NCBI GenBank assembly: GCA_007134775.1
Contig: SLKC01000108.1
Location: 1 to 50,778, forward strand
DNA length: 50,778 nucleotides
Reading direction: 5' to 3'
Origin: Ectothiorhodospiraceae bacterium
GTDB taxonomy: Bacteria; Pseudomonadota; Gammaproteobacteria; XJ16; Halofilaceae
Under the pieces are notes generated by a model. That model was not told the origin of the DNA, did not search any database, and saw only the letters and a program-made list of their open reading frames with translations. A program made the translations under genes and the position numbers. Of the stretch, positions 9,142-18,537 are shown piece by piece (positions within the stretch are counted from its first letter, which is position 1; each line of letters opens with the position of its first letter).

Positions 9142-11087
9142 GCGCGGCGTGGGCGGAATCGCCGCACGGCGCGTTCGAATGCGACCCGCGTGGTCGGCGC
9201 CGGGTCGGGCTGATAGCGTAGTCGGTCGTGCAACGCGGCCAGCTCCTGCAGCGCCGGAGCGAGGTCGGGACGCCGGTGCGCGACGCGGCGCAGGAAATCG
9301 TGTACGCCTTCATGGGGCACGCGACGATGGCCGAGGCGGGCCAGGCGCCGCTCGACGCGGCGCCAGTGGCGCTCGATGCGATCGCGGGGGCGGTCCGGTG
9401 GCCGGCTGAATAGCCAGAGGCCGGCGACCAACAGCCCAGCAGTGGCGATGCTGAGGACGCCGAGCGCATAGCGGCCCAGATCTTCCAAACCCACCCGCTC
9501 GAGCAGCCGCTCCTGCAGATCGGGGCCATAGCCGAGCACCAACCGGTTCCAGGCGTGGTTCACGTTGTCCCATGCAAGCGCCACGCTGCGGCGCAAGGAG
9601 TCGTCGCGGCGCGCGATGTCGGAGAGCATATCCTCGGTCCCCGGGATGCTGTCGAGTCCGAGGTCGATGCGATCCGGCGCCACGGTCGCCGTCGGGTCGA
9701 CCCGCACCCAACCCTGTTGCGGCAGCCAGACCTCCGCCCAGGCGTGGGCGTCGGACTGGCGCACGATGTGGTAGTCGCCGGCGTCCTCCATCCCGAGGTA
9801 GCCGGTGACGACGCGGGCGGGGATGTCCGCCGCGCGCATGAGTACCACGAAGGCACTGGCGAAGTGCTCGCAAAAGCCCGCGCGGGTGTCGAAGAGGAAA
9901 TCGTCGACCGGGTCGTCGCGGAGTTGTTGTGGTGTGAGCGTGTATTCGAAGTCGCTGTCTTCGAACCATTCGAGGGCCAACTCGACGACGGCGAGATCGT
10001 CGTCGCCATCTTGTCCGCGGAGTTCGTCGGCCAGCTCGCGCGCCTGCGGTGCGGCGTCGTCCGGCAGCTCGAGCGCCTCTACGCGGCGGGTGGCGGGCAG
10101 CTCGGGCTCGAGGCGGTAATCGCGGTAGGAGCGTAGGTCGAAGCGCTGGTTCCTGCGTACGGGATCAGCGGTCAGGAGCTGGCGCCCCGGGTCGAAGCCG
10201 GTGTCGCTCGGGGTGTCATCGCCATGCACGTCGAGGGTGAACAGCCAGCGCTGATCATGGGACTCGAGCGTGATCGTGTACTCAAGCGGGGCGCCGGGGT
10301 CGGCGATCGCGGGTGCCTCGCCATTGTCCCAGTCCTCACTGGAGGACTCGCGCCAGGTCTCGCCGTCGTAGTCGGTGAATACCGGCCCACGCCAGTACTG
10401 CTCTTGCGGGTCGGGGATCTCGTCGTCGAACTCCACACGGAAAGCGACAGCGTGCGACATCGCGAGCTCGCTTACACCTCCAGGAGACATGCTGTCACTC
10501 AGCCCCGTGGCGGCCCCGCTTCCCTCGTGCAGGCTCCAGAGTGGGCCCGGGATGCGAGGAAAGAGCACGAAGAGCACGAGCATAATCGGCACGGCCTGTA
10601 CCAGCAGACCGCCGGCCACGGCGAAGCGCTCCCGCGGCGGTGTTGTCCGCGGCTCGGCGAGCGTGATCAGCGCGGTGGTGGTGAGCAGCAGCGAGCCCGC
10701 GACGTAGACGGCCATCCCGATCTGTTCGCTGTAGAGGAAGATGGCGATCGCGAGGAAATAGGTGAGACAGGCGAGCAGACCGCCGTCGCGGGTAGAACGG
10801 CTCTCGAGGAACTTCAGCGCCACCATGGCGGTGAAAAAGGCACCGCCGGCATCCGGACCCGATATCGCGCGGAATTCCACGACCACACCGGCCAAGGCGG
10901 CCAGGGCCAGCGGGATCAGCAACCAGCGCCCCGGTGGCCGAGCGAGGGCGAGGCGTAGCAGCAGTGCCCCCGGCACAAGCACCGACACCCACAGCGGGAG
11001 GTGCATGGCGTGGGGCAGCGCCGCGACGAGGAGCGCGGTCCCGAGCCAGCGGAAGACCGTCTCGTCCGGTGCAGGCGCAGCGGTCAT
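9096..11087 (-). CDS. TgpA-type transglutaminase-like membrane protein (DUF3488/DUF4129)
   Basis: This 663-residue inner-membrane protein has about six hydrophobic segments in the first 190 residues (DUF3488), a periplasmic transglutaminase-like domain and a further transmembrane segment near residue 565, then a cytoplasmic DUF4129-like tail. The transglutaminase triad is visible: Cys in DTRAGFCEHFASAFV, His in SDAHAWAEVWLP and Asp in WVRVDPTA. The nearest described relative is Pseudomonas TgpA, a protein-glutamine gamma-glutamyltransferase. It is the last gene of a MoxR-DUF58-TgpA operon, with its ATG overlapping the DUF58 stop by 4 bases. MoxR/DUF58/transglutaminase sets are widespread, and the substrate is generally unknown. 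Confidence 0.92.
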   Translation of the reverse strand: MTAAPAPDETVFRWLGTALLVAALPHAMHLPLWVSVLVPGALLLRLALARPPGRWLLIPLALAALAGVVVEFRAISGPDAGGAFFTAMVALKFLESRSTRDGGLLACLTYFLAIAIFLYSEQIGMAVYVAGSLLLTTTALITLAEPRTTPPRERFAVAGGLLVQAVPIMLVLFVLFPRIPGPLWSLHEGSGAATGLSDSMSPGGVSELAMSHAVAFRVEFDDEIPDPQEQYWRGPVFTDYDGETWRESSSEDWDNGEAPAIADPGAPLEYTITLESHDQRWLFTLDVHGDDTPSDTGFDPGRQLLTADPVRRNQRFDLRSYRDYRLEPELPATRRVEALELPDDAAPQARELADELRGQDGDDDLAVVELALEWFEDSDFEYTLTPQQLRDDPVDDFLFDTRAGFCEHFASAFVVLMRAADIPARVVTGYLGMEDAGDYHIVRQSDAHAWAEVWLPQQGWVRVDPTATVAPDRIDLGLDSIPGTEDMLSDIARRDDSLRRSVALAWDNVNHAWNRLVLGYGPDLQERLLERVGLEDLGRYALGVLSIATAGLLVAGLWLFSRPPDRPRDRIERHWRRVERRLARLGHRRVPHEGVHDFLRRVAHRRPDLAPALQELAALHDRLRYQPDPAPTTRVAFERAVRRFRPRRAQAGGNASSEQVEGC

Positions 11088-12055
11088 GCCGGCGATTCCC
11101 CATAGTGGGCCAGGGCTGCCAGGCAGTGGTGGCGGTGCTCGGGGCCGCTGTCGGCGTCGAGGGTGACCCCGGGTAGCTGCAGGGCATAGCGCTCACCCCG
11201 GCTCTCTGCCGCGACCACCCAGCAGGCCAACTGTTCAAGGCGGGCCTCGCGGTCCAGGCCACTGAGCTCGTACCAGTCGAAAACCCGCTCACCGGCGGCT
11301 TCCGCCTCGAACAGCTTGGTCTGTAGGTCCCCTGTCCGGGCGTAGGATTTCCAGGCGATGCGCCGGAGTGAATCCCCGGGGGCGTATTCGCGCAGGCCGG
11401 CGAGTTCGTCGTCGCCACTGCGCTGGCGCACACTCCCGCTGCCGGCGGTGTGGTGGTTCGGCGGCGGGTGTCCGTGGTCGACCGGCCGGGGATAGACGAT
11501 GCCCTCGGTTCGGGGGTAGACCCAGGACCACACGGCGAACAGCGCCAGTGGCCAGCTCGTCGCCACGCTCAGCCGCGGCAGGCGCAGACGCCCCCGGCGT
11601 TGGGTTCGGCGGGTGACCGCCGTCGCAAACGGAATGCCAGCGGCCACCATCGGCGTGACTTCGTCATCGAGGCGGATCGCGCGGCGGTCGAGCTGCTGGC
11701 CATCGATGGTGACCGGGAAGTGTGCCGTATCCCCGGCAAAGACCGGCTGCGCCGGCCCGAACTGGAGCCCGAGCCCGTGGAGATTGCGATAGGTACGGAT
11801 CATCCCCGTGATGCCGAGCCCGGCGAGCAGGAACGTCGCGCCGAAGCCCAGGTTGGTCTCGTAATTGACCGAACCGAGCAGCAATGCCAGGACAATCACG
11901 GCGTAGACCCAGCCGAGTCGCGTGGGCAGGATGAACAGGCGCCGCCGGTGAAGCCGTATTCGCGGCGCTTCGGGGGGGACACGGCGGGTCAGCCAGCTCT
12001 CTGCAAGCCGTTGACGCTGCCGCCGGAGCCAGGGTAGGAAGGCTAGCTGCATCAT
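11084..12055 (-). CDS. DUF58 domain protein
   Basis: The 323-residue protein has two hydrophobic segments near the N-terminus (about residues 50-90, GWVYAVIVLALLLGSVNYETNLGFGATFLLAGLG). The DUF58 block follows, with GSVRQRSGDDELAGLREYAPGDSLRRIAWKSYARTGDLQTKLFE, the hallmark of the family. DUF58 is related to von Willebrand type-A folds and is typically coupled to MoxR ATPases. It lies between moxR (gap 21 bases) and the transglutaminase gene (4-base ATGA overlap), so the three are translationally linked. Its likely role is a membrane-anchored partner of the MoxR chaperone, an inference from conserved gene order. Confidence 0.93.
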   Translation of the reverse strand: MMQLAFLPWLRRQRQRLAESWLTRRVPPEAPRIRLHRRRLFILPTRLGWVYAVIVLALLLGSVNYETNLGFGATFLLAGLGITGMIRTYRNLHGLGLQFGPAQPVFAGDTAHFPVTIDGQQLDRRAIRLDDEVTPMVAAGIPFATAVTRRTQRRGRLRLPRLSVATSWPLALFAVWSWVYPRTEGIVYPRPVDHGHPPPNHHTAGSGSVRQRSGDDELAGLREYAPGDSLRRIAWKSYARTGDLQTKLFEAEAAGERVFDWYELSGLDREARLEQLACWVVAAESRGERYALQLPGVTLDADSGPEHRHHCLAALAHYGESPA

Positions 12056-12076
12056 GCTTCGTCATCGCACGCGGGG

Positions 12077-13018
12077 TCAGGGAATGCCGACCCGTGTCTG
12101 CAATATCCGACCGGGGCTGCCCTCCGGCCCGCCGTGCACCACCTCGAGGCGGTGGTCGACGACGGGGCCGAGTACCCCTTGGACGTCCTCGGGTCGCACG
12201 TGATCCCGTCCATCCAGTAGCGCGTGCGCACGTGCGGCGTTGAGCAGGGCGAGGCCGGCCCGGGGCGACAATCCCTGGACGAAAAGGTCCCCGGCACGGC
12301 TGGCATGCAGCAGGGCCTGGACGTAGTCGAGCAGGGCCGGGGCCGCATGGACCTCATTGACGCGCTGCTGGAGGCCGAGGATGCGGTCGGGGTCAAGTAC
12401 CGGCTCGAGTGTCTCGATTTGGCTGCGGCGGTCGGCGCCGGCGAGCAGCTCGCGCTCGGCGGAACGTGCGGGGAAGCCGATGGACAGCCGCATCAGGAAA
12501 CGGTCGAGTTGCGATTCCGGCAGCGGGAAGGTGCCGGCCTGTTCGCGCGGATTCTGTGTGGCGATGACGAAAAAGGGCCGGGGCAGGGCGTGTGTGGAGC
12601 CCTCGATGGTGACCTGGCCCTCCTCCATCGACTCCAGTAGCGCGCTCTGGGTCTTCGGCGGTGCACGGTTGATCTCGTCGGCCAGCAGCAACTCCGTGAA
12701 TACCGGCCCACGCTGGAAATGGAAGGTGCCCTGGTCGCGTTGGAAGATCGAGGAACCGACCACGTCCGCGGGCAGCAGATCGCTGGTGAACTGGATCCGC
12801 CGATAGTCGAGGTGCAGGATGCGGGCGAGGGCGTGGGCCAGGGTTGTCTTGCCGACACCGGGCACGTCCTCGATGAGCAGGTGGCCTCGTGCGAGCAGGC
12901 AGCAAAGCGCCAGGCGCACGATGTCGTCCTTGCCGAGCAGGATCTGGCCGCAGGCGGTGACGATCGCGTCGGCGAGTTGTCGAGTCGCTGGCGAATGACT
13001 ACGCGGTTGTGCGTTCAA
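12077..13018 (-). CDS. MoxR-family AAA+ ATPase
   Basis: This 313-residue cytoplasmic AAA+ protein has Walker A EDVPGVGKTTLA at about residues 50-61, Walker B LLLADEINRAPPKTQSALLE, sensor 1 VIATQNPREQAGTFPLPESQLDRF, and the C-terminal lid domain with GLSPRAGLALLNAARA. These are textbook MoxR features. Members act as chaperones that insert cofactors or assemble complexes with VWA/DUF58 partners. It is the first gene of the leftward operon moxR-DUF58-tgpA. The start MNAQPRSHSPATRQL is the only in-frame candidate near the domain boundary; its first codons overlap an unused upstream extension of the AsmA-like gene on the opposite strand. Confidence 0.94.
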   Translation of the reverse strand: MNAQPRSHSPATRQLADAIVTACGQILLGKDDIVRLALCCLLARGHLLIEDVPGVGKTTLAHALARILHLDYRRIQFTSDLLPADVVGSSIFQRDQGTFHFQRGPVFTELLLADEINRAPPKTQSALLESMEEGQVTIEGSTHALPRPFFVIATQNPREQAGTFPLPESQLDRFLMRLSIGFPARSAERELLAGADRRSQIETLEPVLDPDRILGLQQRVNEVHAAPALLDYVQALLHASRAGDLFVQGLSPRAGLALLNAARAHALLDGRDHVRPEDVQGVLGPVVDHRLEVVHGGPEGSPGRILQTRVGIP

Positions 13019-13161
13019 CTCGTTCCTCCTCTGCGTGTTGGCCGCTCGCTGTGTGCCGCGAGTCGTTGGATGTGGCAGGGTGCCGTGCGGCGGCGGGCAC
13101 GGCTGACGCGGGGTGGAGCGAGGCCGGGCGCAAGGATAACGCGATTGTGGGAGCGATGCGC

Positions 13162-13866
13162 ATGCGGATAGTCCTGATCGGGTTGGTGCTGATCGCGATT
13201 GTGGCGGGGGCGAGCGGGTACTACGTCAACAGCCGGATCGCGGTGGCGGTGGAGAGCAGTGCGACCCGCGCACTCGCCACCGGCGTCCGTGTCGGAGATG
13301 TGCGGCCCGGCTGGGATGCCGGCCCGATCGTGACGCTGCGCGATGTAGTGGTCGACAATCCGGAGGGCTTCAGCGACGAGGCGGCAATCCACATCGCGCG
13401 GGTACACCTGAGACCGAGCGGATGGTACCCGGACGGGCGTTTCGATCGGATCACGCTCGATGGTTTCACCCTGCGCCTGGAGAAACGGCGGGGTGCAATG
13501 AATTTCCTCCCGTTCTTTAGCGCCCTCGATCGTGTGCATCGCCGGGCGGACGCTCCGGCTTCCGGCGAGGGGATTCGCATCGCTCATGTGGCGTTCGAAG
13601 GGGGGCATTTCACGAGCCATCTCGGCCCGGCGCACGGCCGGGCGGGGTTGCTCGACCGAGGCCTACAGCCGATGCGTTTTGCACCCGGCGAGGAAGGGCC
13701 CGTCCGTCACGATCGCGTGCACTGGTCTGCACGTATTGCCGACGGCTTGCTATTCCACAGCCTGGCTGCGGTACGTGGCGATTTGCCGCCGGTGATCGTG
13801 CAGCAGCTCGATGTTGCGATCGGCGATCGCCCCGATGCGCTGGCCGCCGACTGGCGAACCGAGTAA
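13162..13866 (+). CDS. AsmA-like membrane-anchored protein
   Basis: The 234-residue protein starts with an N-terminal hydrophobic anchor (MRIVLIGLVLIAIVAGASGY). An AsmA-like N-terminal module follows: VRVGDVRPGWDAGPIVTLRDVVVDNPEGF, then IHIARVHLRPSGWYPDGRFDRITLDGFTLRLEKR, the usual beta-strand pattern describing thin acyl-rich leaflets. It is much shorter than AsmA proper (about 600 residues), so it resembles the small single-module relatives. Two ATGs lie at 13156 and 13162; GGGAG at 13149-13153 is spaced well (8 bases) only for the second. The frame is open further upstream, but that extension overlaps moxR and lacks family features. Role unknown; envelope function is inferred. Confidence 0.7.
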   Translation: MRIVLIGLVLIAIVAGASGYYVNSRIAVAVESSATRALATGVRVGDVRPGWDAGPIVTLRDVVVDNPEGFSDEAAIHIARVHLRPSGWYPDGRFDRITLDGFTLRLEKRRGAMNFLPFFSALDRVHRRADAPASGEGIRIAHVAFEGGHFTSHLGPAHGRAGLLDRGLQPMRFAPGEEGPVRHDRVHWSARIADGLLFHSLAAVRGDLPPVIVQQLDVAIGDRPDALAADWRTE

Positions 13867-13995
13867 GGTGCATCGGTCATGCGTTGACGGCCGATCGGGA
13901 GTTCAGCTCCAATGCGCCAGCGTCTTTGGCGCGGTGACCCGGGTACGTCCCTTCCTCGGGCTGCTGTCTTCGGTCCATCCGATGCCGAGATCCCC

Positions 13996-15165
13996 ATGAG
14001 TGACATGCCCGAGCCGGATGGCGACACGCGTGGCGCGGTAGCCGAGAAATCCCGGGTGACGCTCATCGGCGGCGCCGTCAATCTCATCCTGGGTATCGGC
14101 AAGGTGGTTGCCGGTCTCGTCGGGCAGTCACAGGCGCTGCTGGTTGACGGCCTCCATTCGCTCTCCGATCTGCTCTCCGATGTCATGGTCCTGGTTGCCG
14201 CGCGCATCGGCAGTCGGTCGGCGGACTCCGATCATCCCTACGGCCACGCCCGGGTCGAGACGGTGGCGAGCGCGGTGGTTGGGGCGTTTCTGCTGCTCAT
14301 CGCGGGCGGTTTCATCTACGACGCCCTGCGGCGCCTGCTGCTCGATCCCGACACGCTGCTGCAGCCCGGCGCACTCGCGCTCGGCGCGGCGCTGGTCTCG
14401 ATCGCGATCAAGGAGGGCCTGTACCACTACACGATGCATGCGGCGCATCGGGCTCGATCGAACCTGCTGGCGGCAAACGCTTGGCACCACCGCTCCGACT
14501 CGCTCTCCTCGATGGTCGTCGTCGGCGGCATCGTGGGTGTGCTGATCGGCATCCCGTGGCTGGATGCGATTGCTGCGATCATCGTGGCGCTGATGTTGGC
14601 CTGGGTCGGTCTGAAGATTGCGTGGGGGTCGCTGCGCGAACTCGTTGATACGGCGCTCAGCCCCGAGGAGATCGCGGAGATCGAACGGGTGGTCATGGCG
14701 ATCGACGGCGTGCGTGGGGTCCACGGCGTGCGTACCCGGCGCATGGGGCAGAATGCGCTCGCCGATCTGCACATCGTCGTCGATCCGCGGCTCAGTGTTT
14801 CCGAGGGCCATCGCATCAGCGAGGAGGTCCACGACCGCCTGATGCGCCATATCCGTGACATCAGTGACGTGCTCGTGCACACCGAGCATGAGGACCCCGT
14901 GTGGGACGATCACACGGTCCAGCTGCCGCTGCGTCGTGACATCCGTCGAGAGCTAGTGGAGCGCTGGACGGGGTTGCCCGGCGCGGACCGGATCGAGCGC
15001 ATCGACCTCCACTACACCTGCGGCGAGCTGGAGGTGGAGATCCATCTGCCGTGGGAGCCCGAGCGCGATCCGGCCGCGGTGCGCGCGGAGATCGACCGCC
15101 TCGCCGCCGCCGTCGAGGCCAGCGACCATGTCGCGAGCTGTCGCGTGCACTTGATCGGTCGTTAA
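13996..15165 (+). CDS. Cation diffusion facilitator (CDF) transporter with C-terminal extension
   Basis: This 389-residue proton-coupled divalent metal exporter has a six-helix core with the transport-site motifs LLVDGLHSLSDLLSDV (Asp pair in TM2) and NAWHHRSDSLSS (H-x3-D in TM5), and the typical DHPYGHARVET loop. A cytoplasmic regulatory domain (about residues 215-300, IERVVMAIDGVRGVHGVRTRRMG...LHIVVDPRLSVSEGH) is followed by an extra segment of about 85 residues ending in CRVHLIGR that resembles a second ferredoxin-like module. Most CDF proteins stop near 300 residues. Metal specificity (Zn, Fe, Mn) cannot be read with certainty. The start at 13996 is preferred over an Arg-rich extension to 13912. 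It is a monocistronic rightward gene. Confidence 0.92.
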   Translation: MSDMPEPDGDTRGAVAEKSRVTLIGGAVNLILGIGKVVAGLVGQSQALLVDGLHSLSDLLSDVMVLVAARIGSRSADSDHPYGHARVETVASAVVGAFLLLIAGGFIYDALRRLLLDPDTLLQPGALALGAALVSIAIKEGLYHYTMHAAHRARSNLLAANAWHHRSDSLSSMVVVGGIVGVLIGIPWLDAIAAIIVALMLAWVGLKIAWGSLRELVDTALSPEEIAEIERVVMAIDGVRGVHGVRTRRMGQNALADLHIVVDPRLSVSEGHRISEEVHDRLMRHIRDISDVLVHTEHEDPVWDDHTVQLPLRRDIRRELVERWTGLPGADRIERIDLHYTCGELEVEIHLPWEPERDPAAVRAEIDRLAAAVEASDHVASCRVHLIGR

Positions 15166-15286
15166 GCGGGGGACCATCGCAGCGAACCACACAATGGCCG
15201 GCCCGCGGGATGTCGGGGGCCGTACACAATCGCGTGTGCGAATGGCAAGCTTGTGGCTCCAAAGTGCTCGACACAGGTGAGAGGCA

Positions 15287-16819
15287 ATGCCGAATCCCGC
15301 GTCCTGGCTGCAGCAGGCCGGGCGGCTCTATCCGAGTTCGCCCGCGGTCGCCCGCGGCCGCACCGTGGTCGCGCACTACGCCGAGCAGGCCGAGCGGGTC
15401 GCCGCGCTGGCCGGCGCCCTGCGCGCAGGGGGGCTTGAACGCGGCGACCGGGTCGCGCTCTACATGCGCAATACTCCGGCCTATCTTGAGGCCCTGTTCA
15501 CCGCCTGGCACGCCGGGCTCGTCGCCGTTCCGATCAACGCCAAGCTCGCAGCGGACGAGGTCGCCTACATCCTGCGCCACAGCGGTAGTCGCTGGTGTTT
15601 CGTCACCCGCGAGCGCGCGGCGATGATTGCTGGGCTGCAGTCCGAACTGCCCGAGCTGGCGCACGTGATCGACACCGACGGCGGTGACTACCAGCGCCTG
15701 CTCGCGGCGGCACCCGTCGACGTCGCGGACGGTGGGCCCGATGACCCGGCCTGGCTGTTCTACACCAGCGGGACGACCGGTGCCCCGAAGGGCGCCGTAC
15801 TGACCCAGCGCAACCTCGTTGCGATGAGCGCTGCCTACTTCATGGATGTCGATACCATCGATGTCGGTGACGCCATCCTCCATGCCGCGCCGCTGTCGCA
15901 CGGTTCGGGTCTCTACGCACTGCCCCATGTCGCCGCAGGTGCCCTGCATATCCTTCCGGAAACGGGCGGTTTCGACGTCGATGAGGTCTGTACGCTGCTG
16001 GCAGCGCACGAGCGCGTCGCCTTCTTCGCCGCGCCTACCATGGTCAAGCGCCTCACGCGCCATGTGCGCGAGCAGGAACTGGAAACGCCCGGCCTGCGCA
16101 CCATCGTCTACGGCGGCGGCCCGATGTACCTCGCGGATCTCAAGGAGGCGCTCGATGTCTTCGGCTACCGATTGGTGGAGATCTACGGCCAGGGTGAGAC
16201 GCCGATGACCATCACGGCGAAATCGAAGACCCTCCACGCGCGCTGTCACAATGCGACGGACGAGGCGCTGCTCACGGCCGTGGGCCGTCCCCACGGCGTG
16301 GTCGACGTGCGCGTCATCGATGATCAGGGGCGTGAGCGGCCGGCCGGGGAGGTCGGCGAGATCATCGTCCGCGGCGACACCGTGATGAGCGGCTACTGGC
16401 AACAGCCCGAAGCAACGGCAAAGACGCTGGTCGGCGGCTGGCTCTACACCGGCGATCGGGGCTGTTTCGACGCGCACGGGCTGCTCTATCTCAAGGACCG
16501 CTCGAAGGACGTCATCATCAGCGGCGGCACCAATATCTATACCCGCGAGGTGGAGGACGCGTTGCTGATCCACCCCGGCGTGTTCGAGGTCGCGGTCGTG
16601 GGGCAGCCCGATGCCGAATGGGGCGAGGTGGTCGTGGCCTTTGTCGTGGCGACCGCCGACGCAGGCGTCGATGCCGCCGCGCTTGATCGCCATTGCCTGG
16701 AGCGGATCGCGCGCTTCAAGCGGCCGAAGGCATACTACTTCGTCGACGAGCTGCCGAAGAACGCCTACGGCAAGATCGTGAAGAACTGCCTGCGCGAGCA
16801 GTTACCGGGGGGCCGCTGA
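15287..16819 (+). CDS. AMP-forming acyl-CoA synthetase/ligase
   Basis: This 510-residue ANL-superfamily adenylating enzyme activates a carboxylic acid with ATP and then CoA. Motifs in order are the P-loop-like FYTSGTTGAPKGA (about residues 163-175), the A5 motif IYGQGETPMT, the A7 motif WLYTGDRG, and the A8/A10 region LKDRSKDVIISGGTNIYTREVEDALL and PKNAYGKIVKN with the catalytic Lys. GxTE is replaced by GQGETP, seen in several medium- and long-chain ligases. The substrate cannot be determined from sequence. It starts ATG 15287 after GAGAGGCA and stands alone between the CDF gene and the TPR/ATP-grasp pair. Confidence 0.9.
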   Translation: MPNPASWLQQAGRLYPSSPAVARGRTVVAHYAEQAERVAALAGALRAGGLERGDRVALYMRNTPAYLEALFTAWHAGLVAVPINAKLAADEVAYILRHSGSRWCFVTRERAAMIAGLQSELPELAHVIDTDGGDYQRLLAAAPVDVADGGPDDPAWLFYTSGTTGAPKGAVLTQRNLVAMSAAYFMDVDTIDVGDAILHAAPLSHGSGLYALPHVAAGALHILPETGGFDVDEVCTLLAAHERVAFFAAPTMVKRLTRHVREQELETPGLRTIVYGGGPMYLADLKEALDVFGYRLVEIYGQGETPMTITAKSKTLHARCHNATDEALLTAVGRPHGVVDVRVIDDQGRERPAGEVGEIIVRGDTVMSGYWQQPEATAKTLVGGWLYTGDRGCFDAHGLLYLKDRSKDVIISGGTNIYTREVEDALLIHPGVFEVAVVGQPDAEWGEVVVAFVVATADAGVDAAALDRHCLERIARFKRPKAYYFVDELPKNAYGKIVKNCLREQLPGGR

Positions 16820-16894
16820 GTAGTAGCCGCTCGCGGCGGCGCGGTGGCCTGCCTGGGCGGTCGCCGCGGCGCGGCCCGCAGCTCCCGGCGGTGC

Positions 16895-16900
16895 TACAAT
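16895..16900 (+). promoter_or_regulatory. Predicted -10 element of the TPR/ATP-grasp-sapC operon
   Basis: TACAAT (in GTGCTACAATCC) is a five-of-six match to the -10 hexamer in a very GC-rich context, 65 bases upstream of the start codon. No good -35 is seen. AGGAGGGGCGG just before the ATG is a strong ribosome binding site. Confidence 0.4.
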
Positions 16901-16965
16901 CCGGCGCGCATGCGGGTGGGGTGTGCTCTAACCCTGGCCAGGGGACCGGTGAATAGGAGGGGCGG

Positions 16966-18537
16966 ATGGCCTCGACCGAGACAGCGGCATCGGCGCCGCG
17001 CAGTGAGGACGCCTTGGGCGCACAACGCGAGGCGCTCCATGTGCGCCTGCGCTCCTCCACGGATCCCGCGGCCGCCCTCGCGGCGGGGCGCGAGCTGCTC
17101 GCCCTGGAGCCCGCCGACCCGGATGCCCTGTACGGTACGGCGCGGGCACACGCGCGGCGTGGCGAGACCCATGAGGCGTTGACGCTGCTTACACGGGCCG
17201 GTGTGCTCGCGCCTGAGCGCGGTGATGTGGTCGCCCTGCTCGCGGATCAGGCCGCGCGCGCCGGGCAGCTCCACCTCGCGCTCTGCGCGGTCCGTCGCTG
17301 GCTCGATATGGAGCCCTTCAACGCCCGCGCACGCCTGTTGCTCGCGGGGCTGTATGGCAGTCTCGGCCACGACGAGATGAGCCGGCGCCACGCCCGCCGC
17401 GCCGCTGGCGCCCAACCCCTCGTCGCGCAGACGGCGCGTGGCGAGGCCCGCCTGCGCGTGCTGGTACTGCAGACCGTCGCCAGCGGGAGTTGCTCGGTGC
17501 AGCCCAACAGCGCCACGGTGCAAATATCTGAGGGCCACAACAATCTGCCGCAACTGCTTGATCCCCGGCACATCGCGCAATACACCCTACGTGTCGACGG
17601 GTTGACCGAGCATCCGGACATCGCCGCCGAGCTGCCCGCCATCGATCTCGTCTACAACGGCATCACCGATCCGGAGCGCTGCCGCCATGCGCTCGAGGCG
17701 GCGGACTCGCTCTGCGCCCGCCTGGTCGACGAACGCGAGGTCCCCGTGGTCAATGCCCCCGCCGAGATCCTCGCCTGCACCCGCGACGGCAACGCCGCGC
17801 GCCTGGCGGACTGGCCGCAGCTCATCGTGCCCCGCAGTGTTGCATTGGGGCGCCTTGTGGGCGACATCGGCGCGACCGTGCGCGCGGCGATCGCCGAGCA
17901 GGGCTTGCAGGTCCCGGTGATCCTGCGTGCGGCGGGTTTCCAGGGTGGGCGCAATATGCACCTGATCACCGATCCCGCGCGTTGCAACATCCGCCTGCAG
18001 AAGCCGGCCGAGGTGTTCCTGGTGCAGTACCACGACGTCAGCTACGCCGACCGCCGATTGCCGGAGCGGCGCCTCTACCCGAAGTACCGCGCCATGCTGG
18101 TCGGCGGCACCCTCTATCCGTGCCATCGATTCGTGACAGCCGACGATTACAACGTCCATCGGCAGAATTCTCTGCCGCTGGCGCAGGCACACGAGTGGAT
18201 ACGGGCCGAGGAGCGCGCTTATTTGCGCGATCCGGCCGGCTATCTGCCGGCGAACCAGTGGCGGGAGCTCGAATCAGCGCTGCGCCAGCTTGGACTCGAT
18301 TACGTCGGCGTCGATTTCGCGCCCGCGACGGGCGAGGCTGAGCAGGGGCGGTTAGTGCTGTTCGAGATCAACGCCGCGATGCGCAATTGGGTGCTCCAAC
18401 TGCCCACGGACGATCCCGTGCAGCAGGCCTGGAAGCGCATCACGGCCGCGGTACACCACCACTTCTGCCGACGTGCCGGGGTCGAACCCTGGTCGTTCTC
18501 CCTGCCGGCGCCGGCGCGCGGGGGGGTGCGGGGATGA
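16966..18537 (+). CDS. TPR repeats fused to an ATP-grasp-like domain
   Basis: The first 140 or so of 523 residues are alpha-helical repeats with TPR character (for example ALYGTARAHARRGETHEALTLL, VVALLADQAARAGQLHLALCAV and ARLLLAGLYGSLGHDEMSRRHARRA). The remainder looks like an ATP-grasp enzyme. It has an N-terminal Rossmann-like part (IDLVYNGITDPE, VPVVNAPAEILACTRDGNA), a probable ATP-binding region (VILRAAGFQGGRNMHLI, VFLVQYHDV, YPKYRAMLVGGTLYPCHRF) and a metal-ligand-like end (LGLDYVGVDFAPA...LVLFEINAAMRN). ATP-grasp enzymes join a carboxylate to an amine or thiol, but the substrate here is unknown. The stop overlaps the sapC start (ATGA), so the two products are probably made in fixed ratio. 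I do not know a characterised homologue with this fusion. Confidence 0.75.
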   Translation: MASTETAASAPRSEDALGAQREALHVRLRSSTDPAAALAAGRELLALEPADPDALYGTARAHARRGETHEALTLLTRAGVLAPERGDVVALLADQAARAGQLHLALCAVRRWLDMEPFNARARLLLAGLYGSLGHDEMSRRHARRAAGAQPLVAQTARGEARLRVLVLQTVASGSCSVQPNSATVQISEGHNNLPQLLDPRHIAQYTLRVDGLTEHPDIAAELPAIDLVYNGITDPERCRHALEAADSLCARLVDEREVPVVNAPAEILACTRDGNAARLADWPQLIVPRSVALGRLVGDIGATVRAAIAEQGLQVPVILRAAGFQGGRNMHLITDPARCNIRLQKPAEVFLVQYHDVSYADRRLPERRLYPKYRAMLVGGTLYPCHRFVTADDYNVHRQNSLPLAQAHEWIRAEERAYLRDPAGYLPANQWRELESALRQLGLDYVGVDFAPATGEAEQGRLVLFEINAAMRNWVLQLPTDDPVQQAWKRITAAVHHHFCRRAGVEPWSFSLPAPARGGVRG

